IMG/VR virus record: IMGVR_UViG_3300025687_000001
Span: 1 to 64,000 of that record
DNA length: 64,000 bases
From: a virus
Reading direction: 5' to 3' (one strand)
Shown: positions 24,847 to 32,833 of the stretch, piece after piece
Layout: each line of letters starts with the position of its first letter
How positions within the stretch are numbered: the first letter of the stretch is position 1
Position numbers and translations under genes: made by a program
The notes under the pieces: model-generated
What the model was told of the DNA's origin: nothing
What the model saw: only the letters and a program-made list of their open reading frames with translations
Databases searched by the model: none

Positions 24847-25845
24847 ATGGCGAGAGCCAACGACCGCCGGCAGGGCAAGGGCAAGCAGGACAACCAGAAG
24901 AAGGCGCCGCCTCCACCGCGGCACCCTCGAAAGAAGTCCGCCTCGTGTCGCCGTGACAACGGCAAGACGAGGCGCCAGGCGGGTCCCTTTGGGGACGCCG
25001 CCCGGCTGCTGATCCAGGGGTGGCAACGAAGGGAGACCTTCATCAAGACGGGGGAGGCACCCCCCGTCTCCGGGCCACCCGCCCGGACGCCCGATCTGCC
25101 GGCCCTCCGTGATCGCCCCGAGGTCACGGAGGCCTACATCGGCCACACCTTGAGAGAGTTGTGGCGGTTGGACGGGGAGAGGTGGGGGGCCCGGCGCGCA
25201 CGACAGTTGCGCCGTGTCCTCCTGGGTTTCGGGGTCCCCACCAAGGCGAGCAAAGCCGCTCGCCGAAAGTGGGGAAAAACGGAGGCGCCGCCGAGCACGG
25301 GAGGCAGCGCTTCGACCCTTCAAGAGCAGCTGGTGCGGCTGCTCTTCGAGGGGAAGCTGGATGGGCTGGTGCCACAGCCCAAACAGTTCGTGCGAGTCGG
25401 GATCGCGTCGGAGGTGGAGGCCGTCCGATCCTGGAAGTATGACTCGCAGAGCGCGGACTACAACGAGCGCGCGTTGTGGTCAGCGGAGGAGTTCACCTAC
25501 TTCGAGAACATCATGCAGCTCGAGGGAGCGCCTACCCTCGAGCTTCGCGCTGGTGAGACGGAGGACCTGTATCTCCTACAGGGCCTCCCCTCACTGTCGT
25601 GGCTCTCCGCCCGTGCAGCGGAGAGCGACGACCTCTTGGTGGGAGCCGGTGTTGACAGTCACCGACTCTTCATCGGACATCTCGAGTGCACCGGTCCAGG
25701 GAGGACCGGTAGTTGCACCCACTACCGAGATGTCACGCTGGGGGACCTCTTCTACTGGGGACGCAAGTCCTCGGGTAGGTTGAGGGTCCCCCCGCACAAG
25801 TGTCAATTCTGTCGCAACTTGGTGGACTGGGCCTACAAGGCGTAA
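24847..25845 (+). CDS. Unrecognised 332-aa basic protein in the GC-rich insert
   Basis: The ATG follows GGAGGGATCG. The first 60 residues are a very basic, Pro-rich disordered segment (PPPPRHPRKKSASCRR). Residues 80-130 form an Arg-rich helical region (TLRELWRLDGERWGARRARQLRRV truncated to its pattern). A globular C-terminal half has YFENIMQLEGAPTLEL and a terminal CQFC pair that may bind zinc with C-containing CTHYRD upstream. High G+C and lack of the phage palindrome set it apart from neighbours. DNA or RNA binding is plausible from the charge; no family is recognised. Confidence 0.6.
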   Translation: MARANDRRQGKGKQDNQKKAPPPPRHPRKKSASCRRDNGKTRRQAGPFGDAARLLIQGWQRRETFIKTGEAPPVSGPPARTPDLPALRDRPEVTEAYIGHTLRELWRLDGERWGARRARQLRRVLLGFGVPTKASKAARRKWGKTEAPPSTGGSASTLQEQLVRLLFEGKLDGLVPQPKQFVRVGIASEVEAVRSWKYDSQSADYNERALWSAEEFTYFENIMQLEGAPTLELRAGETEDLYLLQGLPSLSWLSARAAESDDLLVGAGVDSHRLFIGHLECTGPGRTGSCTHYRDVTLGDLFYWGRKSSGRLRVPPHKCQFCRNLVDWAYKA

Positions 25846-25867
25846 GGGTCCAGTCACCGAGAGTCGT

Positions 25868-25915
25868 CCACCCCCACTCAAGGAGAAACTGAGTGAGAGG
25901 GGGTGGGCGCGTTTT
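25868..25915 (+). terminator. Bipartite hairpin terminator between the two GC-rich genes
   Basis: CCACCCCC (25868-25875) pairs with GGGGGTGG (25899-25906), and ACTCA (25876-25880) pairs with TGAGT (25890-25894), separated by a GAGA bulge. GCGCGTTTT follows. The short T run makes it a moderate terminator; some readthrough into 25943 is likely. Confidence 0.6.
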
Positions 25916-25942
25916 CCACCACAACACAAGAAAGGGGATACC

Positions 25943-27235
25943 GTGCAGTACTCGCGCGAGTCCCTGAAGCGGTTCGCGGGGGCCTTCTCGGCCACCGCGA
26001 ACCGGGAGCCCCGCGTGTTGACGCACGCGGACAACAACAACAACAACAACAGCTCGCTGCCGACCAACAACCTGTTCGGCTTCTCCCCGGGGCGGTCGCG
26101 GCTCATGCACGACCTGGTGGGGAAGAAGGTCATCGCCCTGGGCTGGCCCGAGGCGAGCCCCTGGTTCTCGAGCAACACCGGGGACCCCGTGCTGTTCGAG
26201 GGGACCCTGAAGGAGGTCACCTCGAACTGGATCGGGTTCGAACCCCGATTGACCTTCGAGGGGCAGGAGCGGGCGTGCTACCTCGAGCACGCCGTCGCCG
26301 TCGGGTGCCCGGATGCGGCGGTCGTGCACGTCTGGGACAGCGAGATCGCCGGGGCGCTCATGCCGCTCCTCCAGACGGTCGTCAACGGCGGGGAGAGCCC
26401 CGCCGAGCGCAAGGCGGATGCGGTCGAGCGCAAGCTCGAGCGCATCCTGGCACTGATCACGGCCGCGGGGGTCGACCTCAGCGCGCTCAACCTCGACGAC
26501 GACGACGACGCCCCCGCCGCCAAGCCCGCCCGCAAGGGCAAGAGCAAGGGCCGCAACATGGCCCCCACCCACGGCGACCGCCCCACGGTCGTCTCCCGCC
26601 CGGCCCCGGGCGAGACGCTGAGCCCCGCCGTCCAGGCCGGGGCGAAGCGCGCCCAGCGGAAGGCCACCGAGGCCGACAAGCGGCGGGCGGAGCAGAAGGA
26701 GGCCCACCGGGCGCAGGCCCAGCGGCGCAACGCCGCTCAGGCGGCGATCCTCAACGACCTCGAGCGGGTCGTCGAGGCGGTGGCCAAGCTCCCGTCCGTC
26801 CCGAAGGGGACCGGGCGGGAGGTCAAGCAGAAGGCGGCGGCCCTGGCCAACGCCAACGCGTCGTACCACGAGGCGGTCGCCGGCATCCGGGACCTCGACA
26901 AGGAGGACCCGGAGCACGAGGTGGCCCTGCAGACGCTCAACACCGCCAAGGCCAACCGGAACAAGGCCGGCAGCGAGCTCATGGAGCTGGCCGAGACCTG
27001 CCTCGCGGAGGGCACCACCGACAGCTTCGCCGGGGCGCTCGAGGTCCTCATCGCGGCCGAGGAGGCGAGGACCGCGTGGTTCGACGCGAAGGCCCGCGGT
27101 GACCGCGCCCGCATGGACGCGATCGTCGCGGAGATCGAGGCCGCGTCCAAGGAGGAGGCCGAGGAGGCCGAGGAGGCCGAGGAGGCCGAGGAGGCCCCCG
27201 AGGCCCCCGAGGCCCACGCCGCGGGAAACGGCTGA
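25943..27235 (+). CDS. Unrecognised 430-aa protein with strong GC3 codon bias
   Basis: The GTG start follows AAAGGGGATACC. Residues 33-39 are an Asn run. Residues 45-160 form a compact domain (LVGKKVIALGWPEASPWF; LYLEHAVAVGCP type pattern). Residues 165-190 end in an Asp run and a basic linker (KPARKGKSKGRN). Residues 210-425 are a long, highly charged helical region likely to be a coiled coil, ending in EEAEEAEEAEEA. Nearly all third codon positions are C or G, more than in any neighbour, consistent with very high expression in a high-GC host or with recent transfer. Function unknown. Confidence 0.65.
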   Translation: MQYSRESLKRFAGAFSATANREPRVLTHADNNNNNNSSLPTNNLFGFSPGRSRLMHDLVGKKVIALGWPEASPWFSSNTGDPVLFEGTLKEVTSNWIGFEPRLTFEGQERACYLEHAVAVGCPDAAVVHVWDSEIAGALMPLLQTVVNGGESPAERKADAVERKLERILALITAAGVDLSALNLDDDDDAPAAKPARKGKSKGRNMAPTHGDRPTVVSRPAPGETLSPAVQAGAKRAQRKATEADKRRAEQKEAHRAQAQRRNAAQAAILNDLERVVEAVAKLPSVPKGTGREVKQKAAALANANASYHEAVAGIRDLDKEDPEHEVALQTLNTAKANRNKAGSELMELAETCLAEGTTDSFAGALEVLIAAEEARTAWFDAKARGDRARMDAIVAEIEAASKEEAEEAEEAEEAEEAPEAPEAHAAGNG

Positions 27236-27665
27236 ACCCGAGGAGCCTCTCCTGCCACGAGCGGGAGAGGCTCCGCCGAGCCCGGCTAGCCGACGAGGCA
27301 AGCCGGGTACTCATAGGGGAGGTCAGGGTGGTCCGCGGGCCCCGAAAGGGGTTCAAGGGCCGCCTAGGCCGTCCGGGACCTCGCGTACACATCGAGGCCC
27401 CGGAGGACGCGCTCTCTTCGGGGCGCGTCACTCAGCCGTGAGCGTGGCCCCTACCCACCGCCTGCCGGGGTAGGGGCCTAGTAAGGCAGGCAGACCACTC
27501 AGCCAGGGGTGCACCCGTACAAGGGAGCGGTACCCTGGCTGAGTTCGGCGTTCCTGGCTCCCCCGCTTCGGCGGGGGAGTCTTTCTTTTCCTTCGGGGCC
27601 GGGACAATACCGGCCAACCCTGCGGCGCCACACCTGCGCTGCGTTGTTCAACAATTGGAGACAGC
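27236..27665. other. Non-coding segment with an array of perfect stem-loops
   Basis: I see no convincing gene here, but many inverted repeats: 27242-27274 (11-bp stem, 11-nt loop), 27281-27307 (CCCGGCT/AGCCGGG), 27406-27429 (GACGCGC/GCGCGTC), 27446-27478 (11-bp stem, 11-nt loop), 27498-27543 (CTCAGCCAGGG/CCCTGGCTGAG), 27558-27579 (terminator) and 27597-27615 (GGCCGG/CCGGCC). A weak open frame through 27236-27440 encodes KOW-like sequence (VRVVRGPRKGFKGRL) but lacks a normal start codon. Confidence 0.7.
27558..27590 (+). terminator. Strong intrinsic terminator of the GC-rich insert
   Basis: CTCCCCCGC (27558-27566), a TTCG tetraloop and GCGGGGGAG (27571-27579) are followed by TCTTTCTTTTC. A UUCG-capped 9-bp GC-rich stem with a pyrimidine/T tail is a textbook factor-independent terminator. 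Confidence 0.9.
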
Positions 27666-27713
27666 ATGGACCCGACGATGGATCCCGAGCCCTGGCCGAT
27701 CGACCGCGACTAG
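27666..27713 (+). CDS. Possible 15-residue peptide after the terminator
   Basis: ATG to TAG encodes MDPTMDPEPWPIDRD, with TTGGAG 5-7 nt upstream and TTGTTCAACAA just before that. The peptide is acidic and Pro-rich. It may be a leader peptide or simply chance. From its stop to 27794 I see only CTAG-rich sequence and a GGGGC/GCCCC hairpin near 27770, which could end the minus-strand portal operon. Confidence 0.2.
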   Translation: MDPTMDPEPWPIDRD

Positions 27714-27794
27714 TCTAGGCTAGCCGCGAAGCCACTCGGGAAAAACTCGTCACTAGCAAGAGGTAGCTGGGGCCAGCCCCAACAGCTGCAAGCT

Positions 27795-28184
27795 TCAGCG
27801 CCTCTTTTTAGGTTGCTCGACGCGCTCCATCCACTCCAGGTACACCTTGTAAGACTGGGTACCGATGATGTCGTGGATCTCTCTGCGAGCTAAAATGACG
27901 TGCCCGTTAGCGCCTTTGTTAAGGAGCTCTTCGTACTCAGCGTGCCCCTCAGCGCCCACGATGAATACACGCGCGTACGCCTTGTAGTTGTCCTTCTTTT
28001 CTTTAGCTCCGGGAGGCGTAATGGTCCCGGCAGGCTTAGAGCTTAACAGCTCCTCCAGGCCGTAGATTTCCCCAACAGGGCCTTCGCGGATGATCTCCTG
28101 CTCCATGGGAGGACGCGGTGCGTCGAGGCCCCGTTGGTCTCCCGCTAGCTGCGAGTAGTCAACAATGGTATCCGAGCCCGCCAT
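27795..28184 (-). CDS. Portal-linked 129-aa protein
   Basis: A 129-residue protein whose ATG overlaps the portal stop region and has GGAGG upstream. The C-terminal half has mixed strands and helices (YKAYARVFIVGAEGHAEYEEL; ARREIHDIIGTQ) and a basic end (KKRR). It follows the portal gene directly, a place where head completion or adaptor proteins are often encoded. No family is recognised. Confidence 0.55.
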   Translation of the reverse strand: MAGSDTIVDYSQLAGDQRGLDAPRPPMEQEIIREGPVGEIYGLEELLSSKPAGTITPPGAKEKKDNYKAYARVFIVGAEGHAEYEELLNKGANGHVILARREIHDIIGTQSYKVYLEWMERVEQPKKRR

Positions 28185-29911
28185 TACATCATCCCTCCGG
28201 GAGCACCGCCGCCCTGCATCATGGCGCTGGCTTCGTTCTTCTGGTCAAGGTTGATCTGCTCCATACGCTGAATGACCACGGAGTACATGACGTAGTCTTC
28301 GGCCTGTAGCGATGCAAGCTGGGACTTCTTCTGCGACTCCGGCATCTGCATCATCTGCATAGCGATGTTCTCGGCCTGACCAATGATCGCCTGCTGGTCA
28401 TAGTTAGTGCCCATAGGCTGCTGGCCCTGCTGAGCCTGCGCCTTGGCTTTGGACGCCAGGCTCTCTTGGAACTCGGTCTGTAGACGTGCGATATCTTCTT
28501 GCATGCGCATGTCTGCGAGCGCCTCTTCTTTGATGCGCGACCGTTCCTCAGCTAAATCAATTTCGTACGTCTCTGCAAGCGTGGTCTTGCTAATGACGCC
28601 GCCCTGCCAGAGGCTCAGGATGAGCTGCTTCTGCTGCACGTCATCAACCATCTTGAAGTCTCCGAGCTCAACCTCGATCTCCGGCCAGCCCAGGTACTTA
28701 GCGACCTTGGTGCTCATCCACTGCAGGAAGTTGTTTAACTGCGAGACCGCCGTCTCTAGCTGGTTCTCGAGCATCCGCAGGGTCACACTGGACCCGGTGA
28801 AACTAAGCCCGCCGTACACGAACTCCTTAGGGAAGCCCATTGCCGAGATGATGTTGTCCTCGGCGCGCTGGATTTCGGAGTCGACTAGCAAGGCTCTGCC
28901 GTCCCCGCCTAGCGCTGTCTGTCCGACAGCCACAGGAGCGGTCATGATGTGATTGGGGTCCCGCCGCCACTGCTTCATGTTGTAACTGAGGTCATCCATC
29001 CAGGACTGGATAGACATGGTGGTAATGGGGTCTCCACTGCCGGACGTGGCAGCAGGGTGGACGATGCGCTTGGGCACAATACGCTCTAGCGCGATGGCCT
29101 CGTTGGCTTTGCGTAGCACTGCTGCGTGGTAAAACAACGGCATCGCAGCTACTAGCTGCGGGTAGCCCCAACCACTCTCGACACCCGCAGGGGCGTCAGC
29201 CTTCATGTGCCAGAGCTCGCCTTTGGTGAACTTAAAGGAAGAGTCCTCAGCGATTGTCTTTAAGACACTGAGAGGCATCGTCATCACTGTGTGACGATCG
29301 CCTTTGTCAACGAGCTCCTTAGTTTTGGCCGGGATCTCTAAATAATACTCGTACTCGTTTGTGATGGGGTTGTGGACGATGTTGATGAGCTTGGGGTCCC
29401 AACGGATGATATTGATCCGTGCGGGGTCCACCACCTTCTGATCTTTTACCAGAAAGGAGCCCTTCTTCTTACAGGCTGGGCATACGCCAGAAAACCTCGC
29501 CCGGCGAGGGTGGTACTTGAAGTCAACGTAGGCAATGTCCGTGCGGACGTTGCACGTCTTACAGACCAGCATTCTCTTGAACGGAAGCTGCACCGACGTA
29601 AGGCTGTTGCCGTAAACCTGCAGGTCGATACTGGCGCGAATGCACGCACGCTTAGCGCCGATGACCTTCTCCAGCGTGCGGCGGTACTTCTCGCGAAGAG
29701 ACTCGCTGTCAGTGTAGTAGTTGATAGTGGTGATGGGGTACTCAGCGAACTTCCGCACCCCTGCGAAGATCTGAGCAGAGTTGTAGTAGAGGTACTCTAC
29801 CCAAGTGAACAGCTTCTTCAGATCCTTCGGGGTATGCGCGTGTGCCCAGAGGCGCATGGGGTCCGAGTACATATCCCCGAGGTTGGTGGACTCATCGGCG
29901 CCTAGAAGCAT
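28184..29911 (-). CDS. Portal protein with zinc-ribbon insertion
   Basis: A 575-residue protein. The N-terminal 130 residues and the segment ELWHMKADAPAGVESGWG followed by YPQLVAAMPLFYHAAVLRKA and MGFPKEFVYGG follow the pattern of phage portal proteins, which form the dodecameric DNA channel at one capsid vertex. Residues about 115-150 carry CKTC and CPAC, a zinc ribbon inserted in the wing-like region. The C-terminus is Gln/Met-rich (QQGQQPMG; MMQGGGAPGGMM). The ATG at 29911 has GAGG about 8 nt upstream. It lies apart from the other head genes, beyond the GC-rich insert. Confidence 0.85.
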   Translation of the reverse strand: MLLGADESTNLGDMYSDPMRLWAHAHTPKDLKKLFTWVEYLYYNSAQIFAGVRKFAEYPITTINYYTDSESLREKYRRTLEKVIGAKRACIRASIDLQVYGNSLTSVQLPFKRMLVCKTCNVRTDIAYVDFKYHPRRARFSGVCPACKKKGSFLVKDQKVVDPARINIIRWDPKLINIVHNPITNEYEYYLEIPAKTKELVDKGDRHTVMTMPLSVLKTIAEDSSFKFTKGELWHMKADAPAGVESGWGYPQLVAAMPLFYHAAVLRKANEAIALERIVPKRIVHPAATSGSGDPITTMSIQSWMDDLSYNMKQWRRDPNHIMTAPVAVGQTALGGDGRALLVDSEIQRAEDNIISAMGFPKEFVYGGLSFTGSSVTLRMLENQLETAVSQLNNFLQWMSTKVAKYLGWPEIEVELGDFKMVDDVQQKQLILSLWQGGVISKTTLAETYEIDLAEERSRIKEEALADMRMQEDIARLQTEFQESLASKAKAQAQQGQQPMGTNYDQQAIIGQAENIAMQMMQMPESQKKSQLASLQAEDYVMYSVVIQRMEQINLDQKNEASAMMQGGGAPGGMM

Positions 29912-29920
29912 TTATCCGCC

Positions 29921-29940
29921 TCGAAATTTGGTATAAGCGA
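29921..29940 (+). promoter_or_regulatory. Promoter-like element with TATAAG box, probably giving a leaderless mRNA
   Basis: TCGAAATTTGGTATAAG resembles 24771-24787. TATAAG (29932-29937) ends 7 nt before the ATG at 29945, so transcription would begin at or next to the start codon. The first plus-strand gene has no ribosome site, in agreement with a leaderless message. Confidence 0.55.
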
Positions 29941-29944
29941 GTAG

Positions 29945-30343
29945 ATGCGATCACCTACCTGCGAGTTCTGCGAGAATCTTACTCCCTGCGGCGAGAGCGA
30001 ACAACTGCCGCGTAGGACGTGTTTGCTTCTTGCAGAACCCAACGAACTTCCGATCAACATGGCTCTCTGGAGGCCTGAAATTCCAGAGGACGCTGACGAA
30101 GAAACTGTCGAGCGTCTGTTCACAGAGCACCAATACCCCGAGTGTCCTCGGTGCAAGACAGGGCACCTGCGTCTTCAGGGGTGGCGAACCATGGGGATGG
30201 ACTTCCTCAGCGGGGTCACGTACGAACGTGAAGTCGCGGTAGTGTGCGACACGTGTGAGGTTCTTCACGTACGCGCGTACGATAACAATAAGGACCCTGC
30301 GATCCAATTCATCCCGGTAGCAAAGCTCTCCGCCACGACATGA
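29945..30343 (+). CDS. Zinc-ribbon protein at the head of the plus-strand operon
   Basis: A 132-residue protein with two cysteine sites: CEFCENLTPC near residues 6-15 and CPRCKTGHL near 67-75, completed by CDTC near 100-103. The second set forms a treble-clef or ribbon-like zinc module. It begins with an ATG that has no ribosome site but sits 7 nt after a TATAAG box. It overlaps the helicase gene by ATGA. It may be a nucleic-acid-binding partner of the helicase; specific function unknown. Confidence 0.6.
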   Translation: MRSPTCEFCENLTPCGESEQLPRRTCLLLAEPNELPINMALWRPEIPEDADEETVERLFTEHQYPECPRCKTGHLRLQGWRTMGMDFLSGVTYEREVAVVCDTCEVLHVRAYDNNKDPAIQFIPVAKLSATT

Positions 30344-32385
30344 ATCTGGACTACCATGTTCTGAAGAACGGCTTTCCCGTCTTTACGCTGCGCAGTTCCA
30401 ACCAGGCCTTCTCGAAGGTCTACGGTGCAAAGTACTCAGCGAAATTCGGGCTTTGGATGTTCCCTGCGGGGAAGCCGTTCTTCGAACGGGTCCTTGATGA
30501 CCTAGAAGTTTTAGCTCCGGGGGTTGGGCGCACTGACGCTACCGAAAGCTATTTGGCACAGGTGGACCAGGCTGTAGCTACGAGTCCTCTTGTTCCCAAC
30601 TACGCGCACCAAGACGAAGCAGTGCAAGCGCTGTTGCAGCACTCTCGGTACGGGCTTTTCTTGGACCGAGGGCTGGGCAAAACCAAGGTCGTCATTGAAA
30701 CAGTGCGGGAGCTGCACCGACAGGACCCGAGCCTCCGTGTGCTCATCCTGGCTCTGCGAGTAAACCTCTACACCTGGGTGGACGAGTTCGCACAGTTCAC
30801 TAGAGGCGAGCTAAGCTGCTACCCCTTCGAAGCAGCCGTATATGCACCTAAGCGGCTGCGAGACAAGGCCGCGGCACTCAAGGAGGAGGCTCGCGTTCGC
30901 GCAAACGTGGCAGTGCGCCGCAAGCTGGGCCCGCTGCCTAGCACAGCGACCGATGCGCAGAAGAGAGCTCGTCTGGGCGTCATCAGAAAAGCTGTCAAGG
31001 CCGCTTGGAAAGAGCTGCCCTCGGCCGCGTACCTAGCTAGGGAAGAGCTGCTACAGCGAGTAATTCAGCACGAAGACCCCACAGCGCTGGTAGTAACGTA
31101 CGAGACTGCTTCGGCGTCCCTACAGATGCTGCTGGACCGCTTCGACTACCGGGTCATCGTGGCCGACGAGTCCCACAGGCTTCGAGGACACAACACGGGC
31201 ATCACCAAGGCCGCGCACAAGCTGGCAGCAAAGGCTGGCCGCAGGTACCTGGTCACGGGCACCCCGTCTCTCGGCAACCCGCTGCACGTCTGGGGGCAGT
31301 TCAAGTTCCTGGGGGACTTTGTTGTCCCCGGGTTCTGGGATTTCCGCAAGCGCCACGTGGTGACGGCGCCGTCCAACCCCAACTTCGTCACTGGGTTCAA
31401 AAACCTGGACAAGCTGTCTGCGCTGACGGATGAACTGTCCCTCCGCAAGACCGCAGAGGAGTGCTTGGACCTGCCGGATCGCGTCTTCCAGCACCACAGC
31501 ATCCCCCCGTCCGCAGCTCAAAAGGCTATCTACAACACCATCATCGAAGACCGCATCATCAATTACGATGGCACCGACGTGGAGCTCACAGAGCCCGTAG
31601 TCATGCTCAACAAGCTGGCGCAGCTTAGTGCGGGGTTCTACTACGTAGATCGTAGAGACCCAACAATCTGCGACGGGTGCGAACACCAGGCTCACTGTGT
31701 TCTGAACGAAGTACAGCCCTACACGCAGGCTTGTCATGTGGTCACCAAGGCTCCGGACCGCGGGATCTTTTGGGCAGAGGACACTCCTGCGGTGCTATCA
31801 GCTACTGTCGAGCTGGTCAAAGAGCACCTCGAAGAGAAGCGCAAGGTCATCGTCTGGGCCAAGCACCACGCAGTACTGGACCGGCTCTTCGAGGAGTTGA
31901 AGGGACCCACTGAGTGGGCTTTAAGCCCTGGTGGGGAAACGCTGTTGCGCTACGACAGCCGCGTCAGCACACCTCCTCACGAGATTGAGAAGACTTTCAA
32001 CACGCACCCCCGGGCTAAGGTACTATTGGCGCAGATCTCCATGGGCATCGGTGTCACGTTCAAAGCACCTGTCATGGTCTACTCGGAGGTGGACTGGCGC
32101 CTTGATTTCTGGTTGCAGAGCTTGGACCGCAATTACGGCATTAGAGCCAAAGGGTTCAAGAAGCTACTAGTTCAAACAGTAGCTGCTCGAGGGTCTTTGA
32201 CAGAATCTACGTTGAATCTGTTAAAAGAAAAGCGAGACGTAGCTGAACTGCTCGCACGAAAGCCCTCTTGCGTGGGCTGCGAACAGGTCTCTACTTGTTT
32301 GGCGCAGGGTACTGAGCCCTTTGAAGAGGGGTGCAAGTACGACAGCAAAGTCTCCCTCGCCAAGGTTCGTCCGAAGTTTCTTTAG
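30340..32385 (+). CDS. SNF2/SF2-type helicase with two four-cysteine modules
   Basis: A 681-residue protein. Motif I is LFLDRGLGKTKVVIE near residues 106-120, motif II is VADESHRL near 274-281, motif III is TGTPSLGNP near 308-316, and the C-terminal RecA lobe spans about 490-600 with an IGVTF-like motif V region. This is the pattern of SNF2-like DNA translocases. Two modules with identical spacing CX2CX5CX11C occur near 444-465 and 643-664, one within and one after the second lobe. They could bind zinc or an iron-sulfur cluster. It probably works in replication, recombination or repair with the adjacent RNase H and nucleases. Confidence 0.8.
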   Translation: MNLDYHVLKNGFPVFTLRSSNQAFSKVYGAKYSAKFGLWMFPAGKPFFERVLDDLEVLAPGVGRTDATESYLAQVDQAVATSPLVPNYAHQDEAVQALLQHSRYGLFLDRGLGKTKVVIETVRELHRQDPSLRVLILALRVNLYTWVDEFAQFTRGELSCYPFEAAVYAPKRLRDKAAALKEEARVRANVAVRRKLGPLPSTATDAQKRARLGVIRKAVKAAWKELPSAAYLAREELLQRVIQHEDPTALVVTYETASASLQMLLDRFDYRVIVADESHRLRGHNTGITKAAHKLAAKAGRRYLVTGTPSLGNPLHVWGQFKFLGDFVVPGFWDFRKRHVVTAPSNPNFVTGFKNLDKLSALTDELSLRKTAEECLDLPDRVFQHHSIPPSAAQKAIYNTIIEDRIINYDGTDVELTEPVVMLNKLAQLSAGFYYVDRRDPTICDGCEHQAHCVLNEVQPYTQACHVVTKAPDRGIFWAEDTPAVLSATVELVKEHLEEKRKVIVWAKHHAVLDRLFEELKGPTEWALSPGGETLLRYDSRVSTPPHEIEKTFNTHPRAKVLLAQISMGIGVTFKAPVMVYSEVDWRLDFWLQSLDRNYGIRAKGFKKLLVQTVAARGSLTESTLNLLKEKRDVAELLARKPSCVGCEQVSTCLAQGTEPFEEGCKYDSKVSLAKVRPKFL

Positions 32386-32386
32386 C

Positions 32387-32830
32387 TTGCTAGTAACGAT
32401 CACCACAGACGGGTCAGCAGTTAAGAACCCGGGCCCAATTCGCATTGGGGCCGTTCTGCAAGACGCTGACGGAAACATTCTCGCCTTGCTGTCAGAAGAC
32501 GCAGGCGTAGGTACAAACAACGTCGCAGAGTACCGAGCGATTCTTAGAGGACTTGAGGTGGCGGAGCGGCTAGGAGCCAGCCACGCTACCGTTTACTCAG
32601 ACTCGCAACTCTGCATCAAACAACTCAATGGCGAGTACGTGGTAAAAAATATCCGCTTGCGCCATTGGTACGATAAAATACGGCGACTGGAAAAGCGTAT
32701 TACGCGCGTACGGTACCGGTGGCAAAGCCGCGAAGAGGGCCTTCAGCCTGACGCGGATGCACTTGCTGCCGGAGGCGAAGAAGCCCAAACCGTGCTGCTG
32801 AAGTACGCTCGAGTCGCTGTTCAGGAGTAA
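32387..32830 (+). CDS. Ribonuclease HI
   Basis: A 147-residue protein. The TTG at 32387 gives an N-terminus that starts right at the first strand (LVTITTDGSAVKNPGP); an upstream TTG at 32321 would add 22 residues overlapping the helicase. Catalytic pattern: TDGS near residue 7, NVAEYRAI with Glu near 45, SDSQL near 69 and a final Asp in PDADALA near 124. It hydrolyses RNA in RNA-DNA hybrids, such as Okazaki primers. A TACGCGCGTA palindrome lies at 32701-32710. The family is typically 140-160 residues, so it looks complete. Confidence 0.88.
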   Translation: MLVTITTDGSAVKNPGPIRIGAVLQDADGNILALLSEDAGVGTNNVAEYRAILRGLEVAERLGASHATVYSDSQLCIKQLNGEYVVKNIRLRHWYDKIRRLEKRITRVRYRWQSREEGLQPDADALAAGGEEAQTVLLKYARVAVQE

Positions 32831-32833
32831 GTC

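Noticed and set aside
26229-26245. GGGTTCGAACCCC, similar to a tRNA T-arm
   Set aside because: It lies inside a well-supported gene (encoding GFEPR), and no acceptor, D or anticodon arms surround it.
25733-27301. Long antisense open frame (522 codons) opposite the GC-rich genes, and a 399-codon frame on the same strand (25903-27102)
   Set aside because: High-GC coding sequence leaves other frames open. These products are Arg/Gly/Pro-rich with no recognisable domain and lack ribosome sites, whereas the 430-aa frame has GC3 bias and a good start.
24735-27725. GTCTA...CTAGCC similarity at both ends of the GC-rich insert as target-site duplication
   Set aside because: The match needs a gap and mismatches, and CTAG is frequent throughout this genome.
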